64,000 nt of DNA from Bemisia tabaci. Taxonomy: Eukaryota; Arthropoda; Insecta; Hemiptera; Aleyrodidae. The translations under genes and the position numbers were made by a program. The notes beneath the pieces were generated by a model. It saw nothing but the letters and a program-made list of their open reading frames with translations. It was not told where the DNA came from and did not search any database. The stretch covers positions 63,711,345-63,775,344 of the forward strand of contig NC_092794.1 of the NCBI RefSeq assembly GCF_918797505.1, in the 5' to 3' direction. Of this stretch, positions 11,663-25,143 are shown one piece after another (the stretch's first letter is position 1; each line of letters opens with the position of its first letter).

Positions 11663-12789
11663 TAATCGATCCACTGTGCGGCGAGTCTCCAAAACAGGAC
11701 TGTCAGACTGGAATCATTACATCCAACTGTAGTTCCAGTTCCATGGAACAAATTCTGTTCGGTAGATTGACATACAACTTCTGTTTAGTTCATTAAGTCT
11801 GCGAGAAAATGTACACCATAGGGAGACTCGGTTTATTAACTGGCTATCGCGAGCTAAAACCGCGAGCTCTAACTGCGTGCAGGAAATCCATCATGAGCAC
11901 AATTTTCTCAGAATTCTCAACGGAGACTTTAAAGGAATTGCTGAAACTTCTTGAATATTTAAACGGACGCACCGGCACCCCTGCGCCACGCCGCGCTGCA
12001 GCGCATGCAAAATACTCGGCATAATCGATCAGCCCCCGGTTTCCGTCTCTCGATGAATTCAATTTGTTTTCGAAAAAGAAGGCTCCGACAAAGCTCTTTA
12101 ACCTTGAGGTTCCAGGAGGTTTTGATCCGTGAGGTGAGGGTGCTTTGCCTCCCTCGTCATGGCAACCGCGGAATTGCTTCCAGCCTCTGGAAATTTCCAT
12201 CATCTTCTATTTCTCTTCTCATTACCGCTCGAGGATAAATGCTTTTTACCACCACCTTTCGATCCTAGGATGGTTTTTATTTTTATTTATCACGTAATCA
12301 TAAGAAATCGTCCTCCTGGTATTGTCTTTTCTGCTTTCGTTAAAAGCACGGCCGTTCAGAGATTCTCGCAATATTCTCTTTTTCTTCATTTAAAATGCAT
12401 GTAAATCGATCGATTCTTGGTCATGTAGAATCGATATTTGTAGTGGATTTAAATGCTGGAAAACTATCTACCAACTTGCGAGGTCCGCCATTTACGCGGA
12501 AAAATGAACTCAGTATGGTATAATAAACTTAAGTTCAGGCATCATACCATTGCATAGAGGAGTGTTTTACGGAGAAACTGACGCAAAAAAGTCTAAGGAG
12601 GTCAAAACAATCTCTAAATTACAGAATTTTATTTTTGAAATAAATTATTTTTATTTTTACGTACTTTAGCACAATATTTTGAAAGCGATGGTAAAAATAA
12701 AATAAATAACTGGATTAAAAAAAATAATATTTTAATATTTTGTGCTAAATTAACCTTACATTTTCTCAAATAGTAAAAGTAAGAGGCAC

Positions 12790-13260
12790 CTAGACCCGTG
12801 TTGATGGCAGCGCAGTGCTACAAGTATTCGTGTCAGATACAAGTATAGTGATGGGTGTTCATATTGCATACGCACGCAAAATTAAAGGCATGATGGCAGG
12901 AGGCGCGTGAACTCGCAATGCTTCGCTCTGTGCCGCCTAGTAAGGTGTCACTCAAATTCGAAAGAAATGTTATTAAACAAGGCCCAATTATGCCTCTCCT
13001 ATCTTCGGGTGTGTTGCTCACGTAGCCCTTGAAGCATCTTAACAAATAAGATCAACGGAACTTAAACAATTTGGAAATAAAACAAGGAAGGGCGGGCGTT
13101 AATGACGGCGCAGAGATACAACTATTCGTACTTGATGGATGTCCGTGTTGCATACTATGCACAATTGAAGGCGCGAAGCGTCAACTCGCAGTGCTCCACT
13201 CCATGCTGCTTTTTAATTCTTTCGCTAAAAAGCTGTTTACAGTGTTGATGTCCCAGTACT
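12790..13260. repeat. Two copies of a dispersed low-copy repeat
   Basis: Two related segments (about 12800-12940 and 13100-13210) share ACAA(G/C)TATTCGT, TGTTGCATA and AATTGAAGGCG-like words. Similar words recur near 4095, 22500, 22940, 23590, 26940 and 28180. No ends were defined. Confidence 0.5.
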
Positions 13261-15974
13261 ATTAATGCTCAAAATAGTCAGATATAAATGTAACCGCACC
13301 CTCGTTGTTGACGTACAAAAATCTAGTATTTCAAGAAAGAGGAGGGCGAGGGAAAGACGTGTTTTAAATGAATAGCTCTTTTCAGTCAGTTTGTCCTACA
13401 GCTGCTAAAAATGTGCACAAAGTTTAAATTGAGATTCGTAGTTATTCGAATGAAATATCGATAAATCTAGGATTAGAAATAGGTTTTAGGAATTATTTTT
13501 AATTAAATATTCCCAATGTGACAGAAAGTGAACGCTTAGATTTATGATAAAGATGCATGGACAAAGCAGAGCACGAGGTTGTTGGATGATTTGGAAATTT
13601 CCAATTAATTGTGTTAGTACCCCAATAAATTAGGTTATTAACTCAAATGTTGCGGTGCTACCCCGACTTGAGTTGCGGCAGTACTAACACAACTTATTGA
13701 AAATGTCCGTATTATCAGTTGCCAGCAGTTGCGGTTAAACTTAAGGTTGTTTAATTTTGTTTGAATAAGTTATATTATTTATCAAAATAGAGATGAGGAT
13801 TAAAATAAAATTCAGATAAGTAAAATTTTTACATCTTTAAAGATTAGGGGGGCGGGGTACCACAAATTTAGGGGATAACCCCTCACACTTTTTTTCAGTG
13901 TTAGAATGACCTCTAGAGAAAGAAGCCTCTATTTAAGATGGTTTTTGGTCAGCCTACTCCTTTAACGCAAGTTGAAAGTGGAAGAATGCATTAAACCTAA
14001 CGCAGGTGACGAGGGAGGAAAAAGCGAAAGAATAGTTTTTGCCCAGGGCTTCAGGTCTGGCAATGGAGGCAGGGTCGAGTCTTTCTAAATGTTGTAATAC
14101 CCTCTTTTCTCTGCGGAGCCTTGGTCGTGGTCGGTAGACACAAGGGTAAGGCGCGGTGATCAAAATTAGACGCAAGACGTGCGAAATTTCTACTCTTTCT
14201 CCGTCCGGCTTCGAGGAGTTGGCAAGGGAAGTTAATTAAAGGGGGAGGGATGATTGCCACTTAGACCTCCTCCTCCGTGTTCTCTCATGGTCGACACTTT
14301 CTGTTGACTCAACTCACTGCTTTCTCACTGGAGGACTCGAAACACGCGTGGTCTTGAAACACGCCGCTAAGAAGCGGGAAGAGTAGATAAGTAAACTCAG
14401 TCTGGAGGTAATCTAGGTATACGTCCTGAACGTATTTCTTGCCAGAAAGATAGGCACCCTAGTAGCATTAGATGTTTGGAAAAAAGCTTTGAAAAATCTC
14501 GTTAGTTCCAGAAAGAACTCTTAAAATACTTTTAAGATATAAGATTTAGAAAATTTGAGCGTTTGTTCTGTTTCAGGTGAAGATGCCACTTCGCACCTTT
14601 ACAATTTTTTATCACTATTTATTTTTGTGAATTACAATAGCTCAAATTTCACACAAAAATTAGTTCTCTGTGCTACAAATTTTGCAGTTAATTTTGTATT
14701 TAGCATCAATATGAGTAATATCTAGAATTTAACAAATGCTAACTTTTTTTTAAACATAACTTTGTTTTTCAGCGTAGTTTTCACATTAGTCCTTTAACAG
14801 TCAATACTATTTGGCTTTTGGGTAGGTACCTATAAATTTTGGACGAATAATTTGTTGTTGAGAGGAACCACGAAAAAAAATTAGTTTTTTTTGAACAACT
14901 CCTTTGGCAGCCCTGGTATTAAAACATATTTAAGTACACCCATGTTTTAAACTTTCTTACTCTATCCGATAACGCTCGCTGTAGTCCAGCATACCAAACA
15001 AAGGGCCCCTATCCATCCTTTTTAAACTTTCTTCTTTTCCTCAATCTCTCTTGCTTCTTTGTTTCTCTGTAAGTTTTCTCCTCTCCCCCCCTCACCCCCT
15101 TTTCCACGTTTGTTTGAGTCGTTGTATTTCCATTATTTATTTTCCCACTTTGTTGTGAGGTCCTGAATTTTTAATCCCGCATCGCAATGTGCTCCCTGTA
15201 ATTGCAAGCCTCTGAAAGTAAAATCAACATCAAAGGACTCTACTTTACAGCAACCCTCCTCAGCTGCCTCAGCTCTGAAAACTTCTCCTTTTTGTAGCAT
15301 ACACCACCCCCCACCAGATTTTAAAATCTTATATTTTTTATTTCATCGACTTGAGAGCCCAATATATATTTAGTCTCGCAATTTGATGGAGTGAACCCAA
15401 CGCAACATTTTGAATCTTAAACTCGAGAAAACAGACCGCCGGTGACTGATTTCTTTCTTCATTTTTGCCCCTCTTTTTTTTGTGTCGCATGACCACTATG
15501 ACCAGCTATCCCGGTATAATTTTAAAATGGTCAAGAGAAGGAGGCATCCAGCAACCAAGTAGCATTAATCAGAAGAAAAATTGCGATATTTTGAAATCAA
15601 GTAGCATTGTTTTCACGATTTTTAAGCGATAAAACCTCTGGAATCATCATCTGAGCGATTAACCCCAATCTTGTCGCAAATTTATCTCTATGAAATCACG
15701 TTCATAATAATGGAAATTTTATCTTTTATCAGGATATTGCGATAATTTGCCGTCAATAAAATCGTTATTTTATGGCAAACTTATGAAATGAAATTGCAAT
15801 TTATCGCCATTTTTTTTATCCTATAATATTGAAATAAGTCGACTTTGATAAAATCGCGATACATTCTCTGATCAAATCGCAACTTATCGCGATCACTGCT
15901 ACTTGGCCCAAGTAGCACCAAGTAACTTGGGTTGGCCCGGTAAGTGCCCACGGGTAACGTTTCGCCGATTACAT

Positions 15975-16133
15975 TGGCGGATCCAGTAAATTGGCAACAT
16001 TGTCTTTTCTCCATTAAAACCTTTGGAAATGTATCGATTCTTGGAGGGGCCAGTTGCTCCGACAAGAATAGATTATTTAGCATAGGTTTAAATAGAGGAA
16101 CTCCGGTGTTGCCAAATTGCTGGATCCGCTTCT
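15975..16133. repeat. Foldback element with GGATCC ends
   Basis: GGCGGATCCAGTAAATTGGC pairs with GCCAAATTGCTGGATCCGC. The interior ATGTATCGATTCTTGGAGGG matches in reverse the sequence near 285-440. A diverged relative spans 24955-25110 (GGGCAACATTGTTTTTCCTC). Confidence 0.78.
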
Positions 16134-16500
16134 GGCCGGGAAAAATAAGAAATAAAGGTAAAGATGGCAACTGTATGGCAGGAGTTCGCAAGAATTGATG
16201 ATCTGTTCATTTTGGCAACCGTAAAAAGCTCCATGCGTTTTGATAGATCGAGCAGGGACTAATGGGGAATGAACAATGGCGCGTCTTGAAACAGTCATCG
16301 CGGTCATTGTAATGAAAGCACCTCGAGTCAGAGCGCACCGTCTGGGTTGTTTTGGTTACGCCACCGTCGTTATGTCACTCTACGAGAAAATTACGCAATA
16401 AATTAAGCGTCACGGCCTGGAGGAAAACATCCTTCTCGTAATAACATCATGACGGGGACTAGGGCAGGAGGGATAAAATAACAACGAACTTCCAATCCGG

Positions 16501-16735
16501 TACAATGGAAAAGAAAGGCGCTTGGATCTAGAGTTTAGACTCTTAAAAACATGGACAAGAAAAAATATTCTTGATTCAGTTGGATTTTTGCTTGATTCGA
16601 AAGGAAATTTGCTTAAATCAAGAGGCTTGACTCTTCGATTCAAGGAAAACCCCGATTTAATTCTGAGTATTTTTTCTTGTCAATGGTATTAAGAGTCTAG
16701 GCTCTAGATCCAAGCGCCTTTTTTCCCCCAGTGTA
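16501..16735. repeat. Inverted-repeat MITE
   Basis: AAAGGCGCTTGGATCTAGAG at the left pairs with CTCTAGATCCAAGCGCCTTT at the right; arms about 70-90 bp including GACAAGAAAAAATA/TATTTTTTCTTGTC. Confidence 0.85.
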
Positions 16736-17275
16736 GTGAAACTCGAAAAACACGTAACATTGTGTGGCTCTGCTGATTTTTGTCACATTTTACTTTTGGA
16801 AAAAAAAAAAATTGGACGTTATTTCTCATAAGTTTTACTCATTTTTATTAATCCTGCAGAAAATAATTTGCGACATTTTCAAAAAGTCGCGGACATTCGC
16901 TTGGCTCTCAAAGAAGTAAAAAAAAGAGCGGAAATTTTGGAAAGTTGAAATCGAAAACTGCGTCACTTGATGAATTTTTCTTGGATTTCGGGTCGGATCG
17001 AGATGATTCATTCACGTTGCGCCATAGTGTAAGGACGAGAGCAGTAAGTTCAAAATGACAGGATGTGTGAACACTTTAGACTGTCACTCTAATTTTGTGA
17101 TGTCGTTAGAGAGCTGAATAAAGAATATTGACGTGAATAAAAAAGGATGAAGTCGGATGCTACCCACAAGAAACCATATAGTGCACATACTGTTTTCTCG
17201 ATTTTCTCGAAAAGTTGATATAAACATAATTGCTGCACATATTCGGTCCTTTCCTGAGCACGGCGCGGGCGGCCG

Positions 17276-17540
17276 GCCAGCACGCAACGCGCATTGGCGC
17301 CTACAAACCTAAGGGGATACTTCAAGCATTGCGCAATGCGAGAAGTATCCCCTTAGGTTTGTAGGCGACAGTGCGCGTTGCGTGCTGGCAGCAGTGCAGC
17401 ACGTCGCGTCGCGTCACTCCGCTTTATGCTAAGTTCTATTCTTTAAACTCGCATAATCAGCGTTTTTCAACTCATGATTTTTAAAGTTTTGCACACTCTG
17501 CATGGATTACTCTCATTTAAATTGATAAAAAAAATATATA
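17276..17540. repeat. Hairpin-bearing element, copy D
   Basis: The palindrome covers 17276-17389 (114 bp): outer GCCAGCACGCAACGCGC pairs with GCGCGTTGCGTGCTGGC, inner CCTACAAACCTAAGGGGATA arms meet at GCATTGCGCAATGC. Its AT-rich flank matches copy C in reverse. Confidence 0.88.
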
Positions 17541-18192
17541 TGTGAAAGGAAAATTGAAAACACAGGAAAATGCGGAAACAAGGCTAAAATACAAAATACA
17601 AAGGTAGGACGTTTCGGTACCTTACGGCACCATTATCAACTGCTAAAATAGAATTAAAAATAAAAAAGAAATTAAAATAAAAATAAAAACTAGCAAACGG
17701 CGTTACATGGTGAAATTGGTTAATGAGACTGCAGTGATAACAGAATAAACAACAAGGAAGGAAAAATATAATGTGTGTTTACTGTGTGCTACTAAATTCA
17801 TTTTTTATAGTTAAGTGTCTTTTACCAATTTTTAGCCCACGTATTACAAGCGCCATGCGGCGTTTAAAAATGTCCGCCGCCATATTATTTTTTTTACAGA
17901 ATGATAATTGGTTGAATCTGTCAGAAAATTTCACTGAATTTTACCGGCAGCACAAAGAAAATTCAGTGAAATTTTTGAACAGCTTCGTTGAATAATTTCT
18001 CTGTAAAAAAATGAAATGGCGGCGGAAACTTTGAAACGTCGCAGGGCACTTGTGATACTTTGGCCGGAAGGTGACTATATCACGTTTAAATTTTGCAAAT
18101 AATATACGTTTGAAAGAGAGAAGGCAAAAAAAAAAACAAACAAACAAAAAAAAAAAAAAAAAACAAAAAAAAAAACAAAGGAAAAACAACTC

Positions 18193-18321
18193 AATTGGAC
18201 GTATTTCTATCAAACGGACTATGTGCATTAAGATATGAGCCCTGAAACCTATGAGAATAGATGCATAACAGAGCTCATGTCACAATGCATGTAGTTCCGT
18301 TTGGCAGAAATACGTCCAATT
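18193..18321. repeat. Short palindromic MITE family 4, copy 2
   Basis: AATTGGACGTATTTCTATCA and TGGCAGAAATACGTCCAATT ends with ACTATGTGCATTAAG arms; about 129 bp. Preceded by an A-rich tract (18126-18190). Confidence 0.88.
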
Positions 18322-18445
18322 ATCCCACACGTTAGGAAAAGAATTACAAATTTCTTCGATTTAGTCATAGTAAAATTTCAGCAGTTTCATTACAGGAGTA
18401 AGATCAAAATCTTTTGATAGGCCATTGGCATCCCTCATTGTAAAC

Positions 18446-18883
18446 TAGTGGCGTGGCGTGCTTCGATATATATCGATAATTCTCCATTTGAAGCTATGGT
18501 AAAGAATCTATTATTAAAGAGTACGTTGCAAACACCCTGCGGACTGATTATTGAAATTGATAGACAAAGCAATAGACAAAGAAGACAAAAAGGATATGGA
18601 GGGATCCTATTGGTGGAAGCGGGTGGTTGCAATGGACAAAGGAGGTAGGTAATAGACTAACTAACGGCAACCCACGAGAGACCCGACAGTTAGTCTATCA
18701 TTTTCCCCCTTAGTCTATGAGAACCACCCATTTCAACCAATAGGATTACTTTATACCCCCTATGTCTTCTTTGTCTATAGCTTTGTCTATCAATTTCAAT
18801 AATCGGCCCGCTGGTGGTGGATCTTTTTCCACAGGTTTAAATGGCAGATCAATCGATATATCGCAAAGCACGCCACGCCACTG
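18446..18883. mobile_element. hAT-type MITE with 8-bp target duplication
   Basis: The ends are TAGTGGCGTGGCGTGCTT and its complement AAGCACGCCACGCCACTG. Flanks TTGTAAAC (18438-18445) and TTGTAAAC (18884-18891) are a perfect 8-bp target duplication, typical of hAT elements. The core (about 18535-18816) is the family 3 foldback. No transposase. Confidence 0.9.
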
Positions 18884-19620
18884 TTGTAAACCGTTCCGCC
18901 GGAGAGGCGGAGAGAGCTCAGCTCGTTATATTAACGTTCCCAAACGCTCTTTTTCATCTTTTTCGACGCCGGATCTAATTGCCGTCAGATGTTGCTCGAG
19001 TGCCAATTGAAAGAGGCGGGAACTTGGCCTTTTTTACGCCGGCGAATGGGCAGCGACGGGTGGGGTGGGGCTGGAAAATGAACGTTTATCTGAAAAAGGA
19101 CGTAAGTGCCGAGGGGTCCGCATCGTATTTACGTTTTTTTCCCCAATAAGTCGTCCTGGGGGAGGAGCGGATGCGGGGGAAGGAACTCAATTAGGTAATC
19201 CTAAATGGGAAGCTTTCCAAATTGGACGAGTCAGATACGGAAATGAAAAGAGTGATGCAAAGCGGTGTCGGATTTAATACCGACCGTCATTGACTCGGTG
19301 TGAGAACGTCATGTTTTCCACCGAGGGCGGGAAAACTGATGATTTAATACGACGATCTGGTAACTTCCTCTTCTGCTGATTCGACCTGCGCCTCCGCGCT
19401 TGATACAGGAAGGAGGGAATCCGATCGTAAGTCTGTACACACTTGCCAAAAGGGGTCTTGCCGAATGTGGATGGGTGGATACTGCAGGGTTTCCGGACGT
19501 CAGGAAAACTGGAAAAATCAAGGAATTTTCACGACTGCGGAAAAAGTTAGGGAATTCGTGGGAAAAGTTAGAGAATCTCTGATACGTCTACCAATCACCA
19601 AAAGATATCACTGATCTTCT

Positions 19621-19863
19621 CACTGAAAAAAAAAAAACTCCGGCCGGGGGAGCAGCAATTACGGGCTATATAGACATACCGTCCGTGCCGGGCTCAAAGG
19701 CTGAATATTCCGGCTGCTGGAGGCGTAGCTTCGATTGCTCCGGGTTCAGAGGCCGAAGCTACGGATCCAGCAGCCGGAATTTTCGGCCTTTGAGCCCGGA
19801 ACGGACGGTATGTCTATATAGCCCGTAATTGCGGCTCCCACGGCCGGAGTTTTTTTTTCAGTG
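19621..19863. repeat. Palindromic MITE with CACTGAAAA ends
   Basis: CACTGAAAAAAAAAAAACTC at the left and its complement at the right enclose arms of about 110 bp (GGGCTATATAGACATACCGT, CTCAAAGGC) around a short centre. No open frame. Confidence 0.9.
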
Positions 19864-20992
19864 TGTTTACCCTTTCTGGTCATTTTTAAGGCTTGACGCC
19901 TTTTAACCAGCTACTAAATGCCTTGTTCTGGAATAGACAAGGAAAATGTGTCCAAAGTTTAGCGAAAGGCAGCGTAATTTTTTTTTTTTCTTCAGTTGAA
20001 ATTTTGTTTAAAAGGTCAGGGAAAGTCAGGGAATTGAAAAAATGTTGGAGTTAAGGAAAAGCAAAGATAGTCTGGGAAAATTCGGGACATTTGCAGACTG
20101 AGTGTCCGTCAATCATGTGGTAACTCGTGTACTCCTACGTTACCGAGATGAGCAGTAAGTGGAAAAGTGAAATTTTGAGGGAATGGACCTTGAGACGTTC
20201 AAGCGGAAAATGTCATTCAACGAATTCCACGATCTGGGCTAAATTAAGAGTGCGCCTGTATACGCAGAGTATGGACTCGACGAAACATGAAGTTCTTAGG
20301 CCATAAGGGCAGCCAACCTTCCTACTCGAAAAACAGTAGAAAAATGCTGCTGTCGAATATTCAGATTCTAAAATCAAACCAAGATGGACGCAGTGGCTGG
20401 GTGCAATTGCTCAAAAATGCGGCCCGGAACGTATGGTATGTTTATGCATGATCTAATGTCGATCAGAGCTTCTATATGTCTGACGGCGTTTTCCTAAAAC
20501 GTTTATCGCAGAACGGTTCGGCAACATACGATGGAGAATTTCAGGTGTCTGAAAGTTAATAAACTTCATTTTGTACGTGAATGTCGGTTGTAGAGAAACG
20601 AAACTTCGAAAATATTTTTGCTGATCCAATCCAAGTCCACTTTACTTGTCTCTTTTACGTGAAATACTACTCAGTAAATCAGTTTATCTTGAAAAATTAA
20701 AATTTGGCTCTTACGTTAAGATACAGGCATTTTTCAGCTTTTGCTAGATGTAGATAATTTTCTTATAAAATCCCAAGAATTTTTATAGAGCCATTGCGTT
20801 GTTTTAAACATCACATTACAAGGAAGTAAGTTTCATCACATAATTATGAAAAAAAAAAGAAAAAAAAATTAAAAATAAAAACTAATTATCATCGTGGAAA
20901 CTTCGGCAACGACTGATTGTCAATTATTTCCTATGATTCGCAGAATAAGTAACATTGACACTCGTGCTGTCACTGCACAACTCTGCCATGCT

Positions 20993-21242
20993 AAGGAAAA
21001 ACGTCGTATGGACCTTTCTGGCGTTGTAAAATTTTCTTTGATCAAATACAAAGTATAATTGGAAAAGTTGTGAATATTTTTCATCTGATTGTTCAGACAA
21101 TTTTTTTTTGCAATTTAATCCATGATATCTGCAAATTTCAAATAAAATACGCATGAGTTTCTTCCCAAATACCTAAATTCTTCATCATGGGAAATTTGGC
21201 AACGCACAAATGTCCATATGGGGTTTTTCCTTAGCACGGCAG
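20993..21242. repeat. MITE family 2, copy 4
   Basis: CTGCCATGCTAAGGAAAAAC left end and TTTCCTTAGCACGGCAG right end, same arms as copies at 7409-8526. Confidence 0.85.
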
Positions 21243-21481
21243 AACTTTGCCTCTCTCGGCTGTCAGCTCAGATCCTCGGAGAAGAAAAGTGCACGCTAAA
21301 TAATGCACGCCGTCTTAAATGATGCTCTCGGGAAGAAATTGCCAAATTGGGCGAGATTCTGGAAACGTAATCGAATGATTTATCTAAAAGCAACGAATCC
21401 AGGACGCTAAGTTTGACAACCCCGTAGCGGTGGCACCCGGGGTGAAAACTCGAGTTAAGTCGATTGAAGGATCCGACTGGT

Positions 21482-21727
21482 GCGCCGCACACTGGATCGA
21501 GTCAACAGGAGAGATCGGACAAAATTTGGAAACTTTAAACGCTTATAACTCCCTATATACAAAATTTTAAGGTTCTGAAAGTGGCCCCATTGGTTTTCTC
21601 GTGAAATTTTTCTTCAGAAACACCCCTTAAAATTTAAAATGTGACGAAATAAACATTTAAATTTGCAGTTTTAATAAAAAATATCAGGTCCGACCTCTCT
21701 AATTGACTCGATCCACTGTGCGCCGCG
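21482..21727. repeat. MITE family 1, copy 2
   Basis: GCGCCGCACACTGGATCGAG and CTCGATCCACTGTGCGCCGC are inverted ends. Interior GGACAAAATTTGGAAACTTT as in copy 1. Confidence 0.86.
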
Positions 21728-22014
21728 CGGAGTTTTTCCAGTTAATCCTCCGCTGTCCATTTTTCCGACTAATCCATTTTTAATACTCGTACGAGGATGA
21801 ACATAGCAGATGAGTATTGAGCACTGCAGACTGGATTCGTATCCTCATTCAAAAATAAATTCGAAACGTTAGGGAACTTTCTCGACGCAGCTCGCACGCG
21901 GCTGTCCGTGGAATGGCAACTTAGATTTAATTAGAATCTTGCTCCAGGAAAATTGAAGTTCCAAGAACGGACCTTCTCCTCCCCTCCACATACTTCACGA
22001 GCTATGTCTTCTTC

Positions 22015-22210
22015 TTTTCATATCGACGGTGAAACTTCCAGACCACGCATCTCGGTTTGCGACGTTGCGGATTTTCTATCAAAATATATTTTTTGGATGA
22101 AAACCTACCCAACGTCAATTCTTGAAAACTTCCGCGATTCTTCTGCTCTGTGTGAAGAAAAATCTGTGAAAACTTCAAGGAATGATATCGGTTTGTTCTT
22201 TTTCACTATA
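22015..22210. repeat. Diverged MITE family 5 copy
   Basis: ATCGACGGTGAAACTTC then TTGCGACGTTGCGGATTTTC resemble the left part of the 25144-25396 element; the right end is not clear and runs into a tandem duplication. Confidence 0.5.
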
Positions 22211-23047
22211 GTAAAATGGGAACGGAGATTTTAAACATCACAAACGAGGTACGTGGTCTGGTAGTTTTATCGCCCATATAAGAGGAGAAAAATGAGAAGA
22301 ATGCTATTAATCCTCACAGCATCAAAGGCGATGGGAAAAATTGGTGAATAAAATTTTCTTTCCGTACCTACCAATGAATGTCGCAGGAAAATTATTTTTT
22401 TTTTACCTCTTCCTTTAGTAACTTGATATAGTTTGTGTAAAATTTTAATCTCTAGCATTGCCCGCGAGCCGCAATATGTGCATAGAAAATGAGGTTATGC
22501 ATGGCGTTCATGAGATAACTATTCGAGCACTGGTGCTGGTCATATTGCTGTTCGCCGAAATTGAAGGCGCGCCACCAGCGGAAGTCATCATGAGGCAACT
22601 GCGCTGTGAAAACTTCAAGGAATGATATTGGTTTGTTCTTTTTCACAATAACAAAAACGGAACGGAGACTTTTAAACGCCCTTAAACGAGATACGTGGTC
22701 TCGTAGTTTTAGCGCCGATACAAGAGAGGAGAAAAATGAGAAGAATGCTATTAACCCTCACAGCATCAAGAACGATGGGAAAAATTGGTGAATAAAATTT
22801 TCTTTTCGTACCTACCGATGAATGTCGTAGGAAAATAATTTTTTCACCTCTTTATTTGGTAACTTGATCACAGTTTATGTAAAATTTTAAGCGCTGGCAT
22901 CGCTCGCGAACCGCAATATGTGTACTGAAGTCGATGTTATGCACGGCGTTCATGAGATAACTATTCGAGCACTGGTGCTGGTCATATTGCTGTTCGCCGA
23001 AATTGAAGGCGCGCCACCAGCGTAAGTCATCATAAGGCAACTCCGCT
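22166..23047. repeat. Tandem duplication, 440-bp unit
   Basis: Unit 1 (22166-22605) and unit 2 (22606-23047) both run from GTGAAAACTTCAAGGAATGA to GGCAACT(G/C)CGCT with scattered differences. They share ATGAGAAGAATGCTATTAA and TTCGAGCACTGGTGCTGG. A recent direct duplication outside any gene. Confidence 0.92.
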
Positions 23048-23726
23048 CGACGGAATTTAACGACGGGTTTCGTAGTGTGCTTAGCGCTTTCCGAAATGAC
23101 CTTAAGGGATTGCATGAAACTTACTTCACTCCTCTTCCGGCCCTTAAATGTCGACAGAATGTTGAACTTTCTACAACTCGCACGACGCGAGGCTTTTCTC
23201 CGTTGAACAAAGTTGCTTTTATGTGTTTGACCTTGATAGTGATTTCAAGCGATCGTTTCAGGGCATGGTGTTGAAGGCTGAATCAATCTGTAACTTAGCT
23301 CAATCCTCCCTAAATATCAGTGTTCCGGAAAGCTAGCCGAAGACAAAGCATAGCGGAAGAAAGAGTAAAGATGTAGAGAGAAGAGAACAGAGAGATTGTC
23401 TATACAAAGAAGTATTATTATGTTTTATTCCGTACCATTCGTTTATTTTTAATCCTCGTATAAAAACCACCCATTTGCTAAATATGATTCTAGCTGGAGC
23501 GCACTTCAGCTATGCATTCACGACTGCTAAAATGTCAAAGGAAATCGACAAGCCTAGCGTGCATGGAGGCTATTCCCATTTTAATCTTTCGTCACATTCT
23601 TACGGCGCAATGATACAACTATTTGAACTCTCCAAAATGCGTGAGGTATCACGCCGCATTTGAAGGCGTTTTCAAAACAGCCAAGTTCCGATGCCCGGAT
23701 TATCGTTTTGCAAAGTTCCTATTATG

Positions 23727-23900
23727 AAAGAACCAATTGGATCTCTCCGTTCAAAAGCGACCTATCTCGAAAAAAAGAATTTTTTCAAAAGACAAGAAAA
23801 ACTGCGTAACAGCCAGAAAAAAAGTGTTTTCATGCAAAAAAAGGAACATCGTGAAGAACCCGGGTTAGGTCGCTTTTGAACTGAGAGATTCAATTGAGAC
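23727..23900. repeat. Short inverted repeat
   Basis: TTCAAAAGCGACCT near 23750 pairs with AGGTCGCTTTTGAAC near 23870, with CCAATTGGATCTCTC against GAGAGATTCAATTG outside. Arms about 30 bp, loop about 110 bp. Confidence 0.65.
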
Positions 23901-24160
23901 GGTACGAGATTTAGGACCGAAATAAATCTCTCGCAATATCCACGTTTTTTCACAAATTCATAATTTATCGTGCTTTAACTTAAAATAACATCTTAGAGAG
24001 TGTATTTCTATACCTCTTAGTTGTTTTTTGAGTGATGTCGAATCAACCCCTCTGAGCTCGTAGTATTGTTAATTCATCGTTTTTCTCTATATTTAGAAGC
24101 ATTTCGCCTCTAGCTATCACAATATTTACCTCATTCAATTTTAATAACGTGACATAAACC

Positions 24161-24409
24161 CGCCGCACAGAGGATCGAGTCAATTAGAGAGGTTGGACAT
24201 GACATTTTTTTTTATTAAAACTGCAAATTTTGATGTTTATTTCGTCGCGTTTTAAATTTCAAGGGGTGCGTTAAGAAGAAAATTTTGCGAGGAAACCAAT
24301 GGAACCACTTTTAGAACCTCAAAGTTCTGTATGGACGGAGTTACAAGCGTTTAAAGTTTCCAAATTTTGTCCGACCTCTTCTATTGACTCGATTCACCGT
24401 GCGCCGCAG
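24161..24409. repeat. MITE family 1, copy 3 (reverse)
   Basis: CGCCGCACAGAGGATCGAGT left and TGACTCGATTCACCGTGCGC right; interior is the reverse complement of copy 2. Confidence 0.86.
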
Positions 24410-25143
24410 TCATACCGATATGACGCATACCAATACAAAAAACAAACGTTTCAGGAGGGACTGGACTGCAAAGTGGCCAGGGAGCGTACCTCTCGGCTCT
24501 CCATTAAAATAAAGTAAAAGCAGATATTGTTGGATAGCACAACCGAGTACTTACCTACCTTAGCGGTAAGAGTCATTGAAAAATGGGTAAAAACTGAGTT
24601 TTTGAAGTTTATGCAATGCGCATTTTATGTGATTCGAATTATGGATCGATTTTTTTTTCTCGTGTCGGGTCGCACTGCGTCGTGAGTTTTCTATACCTAA
24701 TTTTGAATGCAAAAACAGCCACAAAAAATTAGATTAATTTATAAGAACATTGTGTGCAGTTATTTGTGCATCTTATATCTATCGGGAATCTTTGCCAGAT
24801 TCCGGTCTTTTCACCGCCATGCAGTGCCCGCTATCCATAAACGCTATGAAATAAATGTAGAAATTTGACGAATGACTCTAATTTTTCAAATAACAAAAAA
24901 TACGTTACTTTTGGCAATAAGTATATTTAGCAATTCTAAGAAAAATATTACGAAGTGGCGATTCTTGAAAGTGGGCAACATTGTTTTTCCTCCATTTAAA
25001 TGTATGTAAAACAATCGGTTCTTGGTGGAGCAGCTTGTTTCATCTAAAATCAATATTTTTAATTGATTTACATGGAAGAAAAGCAATGTTGCCAACTTGA
25101 AAAATCCCCACTGATATTAGGCATTATAATAGTAGGTATATAT

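Noticed and set aside
11809..12238. Overlapping open frames on both strands up to 119 codons
   Set aside because: Overlap on opposite strands in a locally GC-richer patch with no splice signals or recognised domain; likely chance.
22166..23047. Possible CRISPR-like or satellite array
   Set aside because: Only two 440-bp units, no short regular repeats and spacers; a plain tandem duplication in a eukaryotic genome.
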